From: Sporosalibacterium faouarense
GTDB taxonomy: Bacteria; Bacillota; Clostridia; Tissierellales; VENL01
Reading direction: 5' to 3'
Length of the DNA: 64,000 nucleotides
Assembly (NCBI RefSeq): GCF_016765695.1
Contig: NZ_JAETGO010000098.1
Coordinates: 62,001-126,000, forward strand
Part shown: positions 45,914 to 54,057 of the stretch, piece by piece
Layout of the letters: each line of letters begins with the position of its first letter
Position numbering within the stretch: position 1 is the stretch's first letter
Notes under the pieces: model-generated
Databases searched by the model: none
Seen by the model: only the letters and a program-made list of their open reading frames with translations
What the model was told of the DNA's origin: nothing
Translations under genes and position numbers: made by a program

Positions 45914-46885
45914 TTAAAAATCGTAGCTATCTAGTTTGCTGCAATTATTAAGTAACATAGCTTTACAATTACTAAAACAATTATTATTGTTGTTTTCACA
46001 CTCTTTGCAGTTAAGGATTTTATCTAATTGTCTAATTTCTTTTAATTTTCTAGAATTAAGCCAAATGTTATGAATATCCTTCTCCATAATATTTCCGCAG
46101 ATAAACTTAGGATTACTTAGAAAAGCACAGAAGTACACATCACCTTTGTAATTAATAGCAATAGTTTCCTTTCCCGCTGTACAAAAGGATTTATTATCAT
46201 AAAACTCACTATCTATTTCAATATCTATTTCCTTAGAATATTTCTCTTTTAATTCTTCAAGATATTTAGATATAAATTTGAAATCAACTATATCCAAATT
46301 GTTTTTTAAAGCATTCCCAGATTTTATTAATTTAGTTGCTCTATAAGTCTTTGCTCCATTTTCTAAAGCTATTTCTATAATTTTATCTATATAATTAACA
46401 TTATCATTAGTGATAACTGTTGACACAGTTACATGAAAATTATTATCAGATAATAATTTAATAGCTTGAAGAGTATCCTTAAATATCCCTTTTTTATTTC
46501 TTAGCCTTTCATGTTCTTCATCCGTATGACCATCTAAACTTATTTGTATGTTTGATATCTTATCTCTTGTGTTTTTAAGAAATTCTTTATTTACTAAGAT
46601 ACCATTTGTACTAAGTCCTACTAATAAGTTGTATTTATTAGCTAAATTTATAATATGTACTATGTCTTCTCTCATAAGTGGCTCTCCTCCACCAAGGACA
46701 ACCCCAAAAGTTCCTATCTCATCAAGCCTTTTAAATAAAGCTTTAATTTCGTTTAAAGGTAGTTCATAACCATCTTCGTTCGCCATAGAATAACAATGTT
46801 TACATTTTAAATTACATTTATTAGTCACTTCTAAATATACAGTATTAGGTGCATATAGGGCTTGTCCTGATAAATCACCCTTCAT
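45914..46885 (-). CDS. Radical SAM/SPASM peptide maturase 2
   Basis: A 323-aa enzyme. SAM motif CNLKCKHCYSMA (residues ~23-34) and VVLGGGEPLMREDIV. SPASM-type Cys pattern: FCTAGKETIAINYKG, YFCAFLSNP, then CKECENNNNNCFSNC, with the last cluster less regular than in its paralogues. It starts 2 bp after the PqqD-like gene, so both probably act together on the precursor. Confidence 0.93.
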   Translation of the reverse strand: MKGDLSGQALYAPNTVYLEVTNKCNLKCKHCYSMANEDGYELPLNEIKALFKRLDEIGTFGVVLGGGEPLMREDIVHIINLANKYNLLVGLSTNGILVNKEFLKNTRDKISNIQISLDGHTDEEHERLRNKKGIFKDTLQAIKLLSDNNFHVTVSTVITNDNVNYIDKIIEIALENGAKTYRATKLIKSGNALKNNLDIVDFKFISKYLEELKEKYSKEIDIEIDSEFYDNKSFCTAGKETIAINYKGDVYFCAFLSNPKFICGNIMEKDIHNIWLNSRKLKEIRQLDKILNCKECENNNNNCFSNCKAMLLNNCSKLDSYDF

Positions 46886-46886
46886 T

Positions 46887-47150
46887 TTAAGCCTCTTTTA
46901 GTAAATCTAACTGAATCAACTGATTAATAAAGTCTTCCACATCAGATTTTATTTCATTAGCTTCCACATCAAACTCCTTAGATACTTCTTCTATTATCTC
47001 TTTAGAGTCCAATGAGCCATCACATAATTCCCATACACTTGCTCCCACATTATTTAATTTTTTCATCTCTCTGTTTTTGGGAATATATAAACATACTTCA
47101 TCAACTTCTCTTCTCCATCTAATCTTAGGATTTCTTTGTAAATTATTCAT
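46887..47150 (-). CDS. PqqD-like RiPP precursor recognition element
   Basis: An 87-aa protein of the PqqD family. Characteristic segments are CLYIPKNREMKKLNNVGASVW and LCDGSLDSKEIIEEVSKEFDV followed by VEDFINQLIQLDLL, the small winged fold that binds leader peptides and presents them to radical SAM enzymes. Lies between the first and second maturase genes. Its presence is strong evidence that this locus makes a RiPP. Confidence 0.92.
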   Translation of the reverse strand: MNNLQRNPKIRWRREVDEVCLYIPKNREMKKLNNVGASVWELCDGSLDSKEIIEEVSKEFDVEANEIKSDVEDFINQLIQLDLLKEA

Positions 47151-47234
47151 TTTACAATTCTCCTTTCAAAATTATAATTTATGTGGTCCTCTCTCATACA
47201 CAAGTGACCCTAGCATATAAAAAGTTAAGTTTTA

Positions 47235-48239
47235 CTATATGGTACAATATGGGTCTGGGAGATACCCATCTTCATGTATCCCTATTGCTGCTGCCCTACA
47301 GCCTCCTTTACATGATTGGATATAATTACAGCCTTTACATTTACCTTGATATTTTCTAACATCTCTAAAATCTCTCATTGTTTTTCTATGCCATATATCA
47401 AAGAAACTTTCCTCTTTTACATTTCCACATACATACTTCTCATTATTTATATATGAACATGGTGTAACATTACCGTTATATTTAATTGCACATGTACTTG
47501 TTCCAGCCGAACAAAACTCTTGAGTCATTTCATTCTCTAAAAAGTCAGTACTATGATCAGAAGCTATTTCAATTATTCCTTCATATTTTTCCTTTAATCT
47601 TAAAAGTTCTCCATGTACGTGATTAGCTTCATGTTCATTTATCGCATTTTCCTTAAACTCCTTTAAACCTCGCCCTGATGGGATATACCTTATGGTTCTA
47701 AATTCCTTAGCTCCATTATCTATAGCGATTTTTACAATATTCTCAATCTCAAAACAATTAATCTTGCTAATAACCGAACACACTATGACTCTATTTCCTT
47801 CACTTGATAATGTTTTAATTCCTTCAATAGATTTGTGAAAAGCACCTTTTACACTTCTAAACTCGTCATGAATATGGGCTTGAGGACTGTCTATACTAAC
47901 TTGAATTCCATTAAGGTTATATTTCGAAAGTTTTTTTGCTATTTCTTTAGTAATAATTGTTCCATTTGTTGCAATCCCTACATCCAAATTTTTCTTAACA
48001 GCATAGTCAATTATATTAAAAATATCTTTCCTTATTAAGGGTTCTCCACCTAATAGTATTAATTGAAATACACCTATATCGCTTAATTCATCAATTAATC
48101 TATAGGCATCCTCCTCTGTCAAGTCTTCATCGTCTTTATTTTCAATAGATGAAGATGAATAACAATGACTACATTTTAAGTTGCATTTTGAAGTTACATC
48201 CCATGAAACTACTTCTGGACTATTTGTATACTCAACCAT
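47235..48239 (-). CDS. Radical SAM/SPASM peptide maturase 1
   Basis: A 334-aa enzyme. SAM motif CNLKCSHCYSSS (~residues 19-30), ILLGGEPLIRKDIF, and SPASM Cys at FCSAGTSTCAIKYNG, TPCSYI, then CKGCNYIQSCKGGCRAAA and a terminal DPYC. It is the first enzyme gene after the precursor, with AAAGGAAA upstream. Similar in length and motifs to the other two, implying duplication followed by specialisation for separate modifications. Confidence 0.93.
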   Translation of the reverse strand: MVEYTNSPEVVSWDVTSKCNLKCSHCYSSSSIENKDDEDLTEEDAYRLIDELSDIGVFQLILLGGEPLIRKDIFNIIDYAVKKNLDVGIATNGTIITKEIAKKLSKYNLNGIQVSIDSPQAHIHDEFRSVKGAFHKSIEGIKTLSSEGNRVIVCSVISKINCFEIENIVKIAIDNGAKEFRTIRYIPSGRGLKEFKENAINEHEANHVHGELLRLKEKYEGIIEIASDHSTDFLENEMTQEFCSAGTSTCAIKYNGNVTPCSYINNEKYVCGNVKEESFFDIWHRKTMRDFRDVRKYQGKCKGCNYIQSCKGGCRAAAIGIHEDGYLPDPYCTI

Positions 48240-48355
48240 AGCTTACATTTCCTTTCTTATTTTTATAGTACTCATTAACAAAGGTTTGTCTTTTCATAGA
48301 TACTAAAGCTTGTTAGTTATAATTAATTTAATATTTGTAAAGAATATATGAAAAA

Positions 48356-48605
48356 TAGGTAGCTTGAATTAAGTATTTAGTTAAAATTCATGTAGTTTTT
48401 AATATAGTTTGAATTTCTATTTAGTCTATACTTTTTTACTATATTTATTGATTAGTAACTTCCATAGCATCCACATGCAGGTGGCTGCTCAACTTCATTT
48501 GATAATAAGAAATTTGGTTTCTCATATTGCTTGTCAACGTTCATTATTTCTGGCTTTTTATACATACATGACACCCCCCTTTAACCTATTTTTTCAAGCT
48601 ACCTA
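48356..48605. repeat. 13-bp inverted repeats flanking the precursor gene
   Basis: TAGGTAGCTTGAA at 48356-48368 and its exact complement TTCAAGCTACCTA at 48593-48605. In the transcript the two arms could pair and enclose the whole precursor coding region. Confidence 0.6.
48452..48565 (-). CDS. Putative RiPP precursor peptide, core ending PPACGCYGSY
   Basis: 37 codons, ATG to TAA. The start is MYKKPEIMNVDKQYEKPNF, a charged leader; then LLSNEVEQ and a C-terminal core PPACGCYGSY with two Cys, two Tyr and two Gly. GGGGGGTG lies 8 bp upstream of the ATG. It directly precedes the maturase and PqqD-like genes on the same strand and sits behind its own promoter, the classical position for a precursor. 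Modification type unknown: Cys-x-Cys suggests thioether (sactipeptide-like) links; the terminal Tyr recalls mycofactocin-type precursors (…VY). Inference from context and composition. Confidence 0.75.
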   Translation of the reverse strand: MYKKPEIMNVDKQYEKPNFLLSNEVEQPPACGCYGSY

Positions 48606-48628
48606 CTTTTGCCCCTTAATAATAAAAA

Positions 48629-48664
48629 GATACTGTTATAAAATGTGAATTTATTAACAGTATC
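48629..48664 (-). terminator. Terminator-like hairpin in the RiPP operon leader (possible attenuator)
   Basis: On the minus strand GATACTGTTA pairs with TAACAGTATC, followed at once by TTTTTATTATTAAGG. It lies about 90 nt after the predicted start of transcription and 64 bp before the precursor ATG, so it either attenuates the operon or ends a short RNA. Confidence 0.65.
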
Positions 48665-48757
48665 GAAGAAAAATTGGTTTAAAACAATATATTTTATATT
48701 AGTTTGATTTTTCCTGGAATTTTAATACATTTATTGGGTTTAATCCCATTTTTTATA

Positions 48758-48787
48758 ATTATACACTTTACCACTTTAAAGTGTCAA
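48758..48787 (-). promoter_or_regulatory. Sigma-A promoter of the RiPP operon with repeats in the spacer
   Basis: Minus strand TTGACA, 18-bp spacer, TATAAT. The spacer contains CACTTTAAAGTG (perfect 12-bp palindrome, 48772-48783) and a second AAAGTG copy, a likely repressor site between -35 and -10. Confidence 0.75.
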
Positions 48788-48893
48788 CAGGTCTATTTTG
48801 TCGTATGTTGTCAATATTTGTGTTATTCTCTTCGAAGTTGGCTTGTTTTAAACATTTTTTTACTTTTAAAAAATTACTAAATATTTTAATAAA

Positions 48894-48955
48894 AAATAAA
48901 AGTGGTAATCTAAATTGTTATGAAAAGTACAACAACTAGATACCACTTTTATTTT
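48894..48955 (-). terminator. Terminator after the nitroreductase gene
   Basis: Long stem (AAATAAAAGTGGTA with TACCACTTTTATTT, plus inner TTGTT/AACAA) followed by a T-rich tail on the minus strand. Confidence 0.8.
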
Positions 48956-48978
48956 AGTTCATATATAACTATAATTTT

Positions 48979-49596
48979 CTAAAACTCCTTCACAATCTCA
49001 TCATATAGAAATCTTCTTTCTCTACTTTTTATTTCCTTACTATCATCATGATATCCTATAGATATAAGCATAGTTACTGTTTTACTATCATCTATATTGA
49101 AAATCTCCTTCAACTTATCTTCATCAAAGCCAATCATAGGATGAGTATCTACACCGTAGGATTTTGCTGCGTACATAATTGACATAGCAAGTAATGAACT
49201 ATTCCTTACTGCAAATGCAACTTTTTTTCCTGGAGTTGGATAAAGATTCTTTTCTGAATTATCTATAATGCTTTTTGCTTTATTTTCTGATAATCCACTC
49301 TCAATTTTTACATCCCATATTGGATTATTTCTTCTATATCCTAATGTATCTCCAACTATAGCTAAAGTAACAGGAGCATTTAAAACCTTTTTTTGACTGC
49401 AGGCTTCATTATATAGTCTTCTTTTAGCTTCATCTGATCGAATGGCTATAATCTCCCATGGCTGTAGATTAAATGCCGATGGTGCTAAAACAGCCATATT
49501 AATAATTTCCTTAAGGGTTTTATCATCTAAGCTCTTATCAGGATCAAAATACTTAATTGATCTTCTTTCTTGAAATACCTCTTTAATATTTTTCAT
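48979..49596 (-). CDS. Nitroreductase family protein
   Basis: A 205-aa FMN-dependent NAD(P)H oxidoreductase. FMN-binding start QERRSIKYFDPDKSLDDKTL, middle APSAFNLQPWEIIAIRSDE, and SYGVDTHPMIGFDEDKL followed by ISIGYHDD near the end. Reduces nitroaromatics or quinones, or acts as a thiol-redox flavoprotein; physiological substrate unknown. Monocistronic, own terminator. Confidence 0.93.
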   Translation of the reverse strand: MKNIKEVFQERRSIKYFDPDKSLDDKTLKEIINMAVLAPSAFNLQPWEIIAIRSDEAKRRLYNEACSQKKVLNAPVTLAIVGDTLGYRRNNPIWDVKIESGLSENKAKSIIDNSEKNLYPTPGKKVAFAVRNSSLLAMSIMYAAKSYGVDTHPMIGFDEDKLKEIFNIDDSKTVTMLISIGYHDDSKEIKSRERRFLYDEIVKEF

Positions 49597-50089
49597 CTAT
49601 TACACCACCCCTTATATTATTTTGGTAGTAATTTTCCATTAACTTATATACCCTATACTTACATGTATAAACTTTAGCCCATTGTATGTAAGCTTTATCT
49701 AGTCATAAATTATTGTTTCTCCAGTATTATGCCAATTTATCATTTATTTATCAATTAGATTAGATTTAAAACTTTACTATTTTTATATCAAACAGATTGT
49801 ATTGCTATGTACAAATATATTTGATACCTCATTTGCTCTAATTCTACCCATAGTCCCTTTTATCTATATTAATACATATAATAATTGTACCCCTATTTCA
49901 AAGTTATTATGAAATATTCATAAAAATTGTATCGCAAAAATGTATTGTAACGTAATTGTATCTATTGTATAATACATATAGTAGACTTATTTATACATAA
50001 ATGATAAATTACTAAATACAATTTTAAAATTGTAATATTAGTGTATTAATTATGTAAAATTATTTCATTCATAAGGGAGGCATTTCAAA
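49597..50089. other. 493-bp divergent region nitroreductase / ECF S component
   Basis: Very AT-rich. It contains the ECF promoter near the right end; no riboswitch consensus (THI, RFN, pantothenate, folate) was recognised, and no gene is seen. Confidence 0.5.
49945..49973 (+). promoter_or_regulatory. Sigma-A promoter of the ECF S component gene
   Basis: TTGTAA, 17-bp spacer, TATAAT; leader of about 110 nt. Confidence 0.65.
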
Positions 50090-51046
50090 ATGAAAAGAAA
50101 CAAAACGCTTTTAATCTTTTGTTTAATTGGACTAATTATTAGTTTCTTCTTACCATGGTTTAATGTACAAATTAATGATAAGGTATACTCATTTACTTCT
50201 CTAAAGCTTATCCACTCTTTTGATAAACTTTTAGATTTAAGTGATAGCGTTGGTATAAATAACTTTAATTTTTTAGCGTCATATATTACTTTGCTGTATC
50301 TATTACCTATATTAAATATTGGATTACTTATTTTATTAGCGTTAAAGAAAAAGATGAATTTACTGGGTGTTATAAGTAATTTATTTTCTATTATTTTTGT
50401 ATCCATTATCTTTATTACCATGAAGGAATTCTTACAATACATGAGCTTTGAAATAGGTATTTATTTATTTGGAGTATTTACACTTGCATCATTACTTCTA
50501 TCAATGGTATCAGAGAAAACTACAGAGCAGTCTCAAAACACAAAAGACATAGTAGTCTCAGGTTTACTTATTGCTTTAGTTTTTATATCAACATACTTCA
50601 TCCAATTTCATCTTCCTCTTTCCTTAAATAGTGGAGGACTTGTTCATTTAGGAAATACTATGCTATTCTCAATAGCTATAGTATTTGGTAAGAAAAAAGG
50701 AGCTGTTGCAGGTGCCTTTGGAATGGGATTATTTGATATAATTGCTGGATGGGCTCTATGGGCTCCATGTACTTTTATTGTTAGGGGCGTCCAAGGATAT
50801 TTAATTGGATTAATAGCTAATGGCAATGACAGGAAGGGTAATAGTGTAGTATGGAATATAGTAGCCATATCTATTTCATCTGCTTGGATGATTGCAGGGT
50901 ATTTTATTTATAATATTGCTTTATATCAAAACTGGGCTGCTGCTTTATCTTCGATTCCAGGAGATGTTCTACAAACTGTAATAGGAATCATATTAGGATT
51001 ACCTTTAGTTTCAGCTTTAAAGAGAATAAAAGGTGTTGCTCTATAG
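50090..51046 (+). CDS. ECF transporter S component with N-terminal four-helix extension
   Basis: A 318-aa protein. The last ~165 residues form a six-helix ECF S component (GGLVHLGNTMLFSIAIVFG, KKGAVAGAFGMGLFDIIAGW, ALWAPCTFIVRGVQGYLIGL), a vitamin-uptake substrate-binding subunit. It is preceded by about 150 residues with four further helices not found in simple S components (usually ~170-200 aa). It needs the shared EcfAA'T module, not in this window. Ligand not predictable; no riboswitch seen upstream. Strong site AAGGGAGG. Confidence 0.88.
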   Translation: MKRNKTLLIFCLIGLIISFFLPWFNVQINDKVYSFTSLKLIHSFDKLLDLSDSVGINNFNFLASYITLLYLLPILNIGLLILLALKKKMNLLGVISNLFSIIFVSIIFITMKEFLQYMSFEIGIYLFGVFTLASLLLSMVSEKTTEQSQNTKDIVVSGLLIALVFISTYFIQFHLPLSLNSGGLVHLGNTMLFSIAIVFGKKKGAVAGAFGMGLFDIIAGWALWAPCTFIVRGVQGYLIGLIANGNDRKGNSVVWNIVAISISSAWMIAGYFIYNIALYQNWAAALSSIPGDVLQTVIGIILGLPLVSALKRIKGVAL

Positions 51047-51070
51047 AATCAGTGAAATAGTGAATATATT

Positions 51071-51125
51071 AAAAAAGACTGGATAATGATGTTTTCTTGA
51101 TACTATCATCATTCCAGTCTTTTTT
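51071..51125. terminator. Bidirectional terminator between the ECF gene and VWA operon
   Basis: AAAAAAGACTGGA pairs with TCCAGTCTTTTTT (outer arms) with an inner GATGAT-type extension; serves two converging transcripts. Confidence 0.85.
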
Positions 51126-51141
51126 AATTTTAATAATGTAT

Positions 51142-54057
51142 TTATTTTTTCTTTTTGTCCTTTGCTTTTAACAGTCTAGAAGTGTTCAAATTACTATCTT
51201 TGTTATTCTTTTGTTCCTGAGTTCTACTGTTCTTCTTTGAAACTTCATTAACTTTATCAGTGCTATTTTTTTCTTTTATATTTTTATTAGCTCTATGATT
51301 ATGAGTAGAGAAGTCTTTACTATCATCTTTGCTTTGATCTCCACTATAGCTCTTTTTCTCTAAACTATCATTACTTCTCATCTTCATTGAAGCTTTCTCT
51401 TTAACTTTACTTGAAAGCTTATTAATAGATTCTTCTCTATCTACCGATTTTCTAGGTTGCTTATTATTCCTTTTTAATCTTTTTAGAATGATACTAAACT
51501 TATTGCTTATTTTATTAACTATACTTAAATTTAAATTAAGTCTTCTAATCGCTATATCTATTATAAATAATAGTAGAGCAATAATCATTAATATTCTAGA
51601 TAGATTCTTAAAACCATATATATCATCAAAGTTATCGTTAAATACATCCTCGGGATTACTTATAAATGTTCCATTGCCTCTGTTTGCTAAGCTATTTAAT
51701 CTATTTACTGAAGATGAAAAGTCATACTCCTTAGAATAATTTACAGATATTCCATGATTAGCTGTATTTACTATATCTCCATCCTTATATTGATTCACCT
51801 TTACAATATAAACACCTTTCTCGTCTAAAGGAAACTGCATTTTATACTCTCCTGGTTTATCTGGTAATAGTTCAACTTCTTTTTTAGTATTATCTGGAGA
51901 TATTATTGTCGCTTTAGTAATAAAATCTTCATCAAATTCATTAGTATTTGTAACTATTACTTCTTGAATGCTTCCGATTTTATTTGACTCAACTATTAAA
52001 TTATCACTAGATGTCCTTGGTAAAGTCCATTCTAGCATATTTTTCATAAACTCAATACCTTCATCAGTTGTCAAATACTGAGAAGTCCATTTCCCATTTG
52101 TATCTGATGTCCAAGCCACACTTCTTCCTAGACCATATTGCCAAGCCGCTAATATAGGTTCATCTTTATCGCTAGTTAGTATAGTTTCTGCCCTATCCTT
52201 CCTTGATGTTGATATATATCCATCTAAATTAGGGATTCCATTCAAAAGCGGATTAATCATTTCATGGATATATCTAGCTGTAGGAGTAAAAGTTCTATTA
52301 TTTATATAGGACTTAGAAGCTAAAAATGTTTCTTTTGTAAAAATTTGTGGTATTGATGTATAGTCATTTACAAAATAATATCTACCTTTTCCTATTTCTG
52401 CAATATTCTCAAGTAAATATTGATCTGCTCCATCACCTACCGCAACGGTAGATATGGTGATTCCATCTTCTCGAATATTTTCTAGAAGCTGATCGTACCC
52501 TGCACTCTCAGCATGTCCGTCAGTCAAAAGTATAATATGCTTCAATTTAGTTTCTACATCCTTTAAAGCTAAGTAAGCTTCATCTAGTGCAGGAATAATA
52601 CTAGTTCCTCCACCAGCCCTTATTGTGCCGATACTATTTTTTATGGCATCTTTATCCTGAATACCAGTAACATCAACTACCCATTGGGCAGCGCCATCGA
52701 AAGCTACTACACCTATTTGGTCCTTGACCTTAAGTGAATCTACAGCTTTGATTGCAGCTTCTTTTGCTAATTCTATCTTACTTAAACTTTCTGATCCACC
52801 CATACTACCAGATTTATCTATTACTAACATAAGTCCTAGACTAGGAACCTCACCATTTATCTTCATTTCCATATCAACAGGTAAAACTTCCTCTAATGGA
52901 GTTTTATAATATCCTCCCAAAGCAAAACTATTTTCTCCACCTGTAACCACTAGTCCGCCACCATAATCTCTAACATATCCTTTGATAGAGTTTATAAAAC
53001 CATTATTTACATTTTCTAAAGAAACGTCACTCATTACGATGGCACTATACTTTGTAAGCTCAGATAATGTTCTAGGTAATTCTCTATCTTTTATATGACT
53101 TATATTTAATCCAGATGAATTAAATAATTTCTCTATTTCCCTAGCTCCATTACTCTCTCCATCCACCAATAATATGCTTGGCTTACCTTTAATTTCAGTA
53201 TAGGTTGAATAATCATTGTTTTCTGTAAAGCTATCCCTTTCAGGAGTTATTACTGCTCTATAAGATTTAAAACCACTTTTATTTGCCTGGTCTTTAAAAA
53301 TAAATCGATTCATTCCCTCTTCAACAATAACCTCAGATTCTCCAACAATTGTTCTATCAGAGTATAGGGTTACTTTAGCATTGGTTTTTATATTACTATA
53401 TATCTTCACTAAAACATCAAAGCTTTGATTTTCATGTAATATTTTTGGTACTTCAATATCTTGAATTTGGACTTCTGCACTTTCAGTTTTATTAATAGCA
53501 TAAATTTTAAAATCTATATTTTTGTGTTGAAGAATGCTCCCCTCTTCCATGCTATTACCGAGATTTTCTTCTCCATCGGTCATAAGAATTACTCTCTTAT
53601 TTGCATTCTCTGGTAATAAAGCTTGAGAAATTGATAGACCCTTTTGTATATTAGTAAATCCTTCTCCAGGATTAGTTTGAAAATCAACTCTATTTAACTC
53701 CTTTGATAAAGGTATCTCAACTTCCCCATTTTCTCCAAAAGTGACTATACCTACTTCGTCTCTATCATCCATATATTCAAGAGAACTCTCTATAAAAGTT
53801 CTAATTTCGTCAACATCATTCCTGGTGCTCTCTGATAAATCAACTGCAAAAATTGTAGCTACTCTATCTATAGATGTCTTTAAGCTTAATCCACTTAAAG
53901 CTAATATCAATAAAATTACTATAATACTTCTTAAAAGCAAAATCAATTTGCTTTTATTTTTCAAAATCCTATTAAGTCCTCTACCAAAGTAAAAAATAAT
54001 AAATAAACTTAATGGGATTAATAAAAGTATCCATGGGTTGTTAAAACTAATATTCAC
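51142..54057 (-). CDS. Large VWA membrane protein (two VWA domains, glutamine-amidotransferase-like middle)
   Basis: A 971-aa BatA/BatB-like protein. Two N-terminal helices; first VWA from ~residue 70 (FAVDLSEST, MIDAS DxSxS); amidotransferase-like fold at ~290-400 (GGGLVVTGGENSFALGGYY); second VWA from ~405 (LVIDKSGSMGG); a C-terminal helix (LMIIALLLFIIDIAI); and a ~120-aa Lys/Ser/Asn-rich tail. GTG start with GGTGG upstream; 11-bp overlap with the preceding gene. Part of a MoxR-type chaperone/assembly cluster at the membrane. Confidence 0.9.
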   Translation of the reverse strand: MNISFNNPWILLLIPLSLFIIFYFGRGLNRILKNKSKLILLLRSIIVILLILALSGLSLKTSIDRVATIFAVDLSESTRNDVDEIRTFIESSLEYMDDRDEVGIVTFGENGEVEIPLSKELNRVDFQTNPGEGFTNIQKGLSISQALLPENANKRVILMTDGEENLGNSMEEGSILQHKNIDFKIYAINKTESAEVQIQDIEVPKILHENQSFDVLVKIYSNIKTNAKVTLYSDRTIVGESEVIVEEGMNRFIFKDQANKSGFKSYRAVITPERDSFTENNDYSTYTEIKGKPSILLVDGESNGAREIEKLFNSSGLNISHIKDRELPRTLSELTKYSAIVMSDVSLENVNNGFINSIKGYVRDYGGGLVVTGGENSFALGGYYKTPLEEVLPVDMEMKINGEVPSLGLMLVIDKSGSMGGSESLSKIELAKEAAIKAVDSLKVKDQIGVVAFDGAAQWVVDVTGIQDKDAIKNSIGTIRAGGGTSIIPALDEAYLALKDVETKLKHIILLTDGHAESAGYDQLLENIREDGITISTVAVGDGADQYLLENIAEIGKGRYYFVNDYTSIPQIFTKETFLASKSYINNRTFTPTARYIHEMINPLLNGIPNLDGYISTSRKDRAETILTSDKDEPILAAWQYGLGRSVAWTSDTNGKWTSQYLTTDEGIEFMKNMLEWTLPRTSSDNLIVESNKIGSIQEVIVTNTNEFDEDFITKATIISPDNTKKEVELLPDKPGEYKMQFPLDEKGVYIVKVNQYKDGDIVNTANHGISVNYSKEYDFSSSVNRLNSLANRGNGTFISNPEDVFNDNFDDIYGFKNLSRILMIIALLLFIIDIAIRRLNLNLSIVNKISNKFSIILKRLKRNNKQPRKSVDREESINKLSSKVKEKASMKMRSNDSLEKKSYSGDQSKDDSKDFSTHNHRANKNIKEKNSTDKVNEVSKKNSRTQEQKNNKDSNLNTSRLLKAKDKKKK

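Larger units (their letters stand above)
48566..48978. other. Promoter and leader region of the RiPP operon plus nitroreductase 3' flank
   Basis: No gene is seen besides regulatory elements: the operon promoter, a terminator-like hairpin in its leader and, at the right end, the nitroreductase terminator. Longest minus-strand leader frames are of only a few codons. Confidence 0.6.

Noticed and set aside
49597-50089. Possible vitamin riboswitch before the ECF S component
   Set aside because: No conserved THI, RFN, cobalamin, folate or preQ1 core could be found in the leader.
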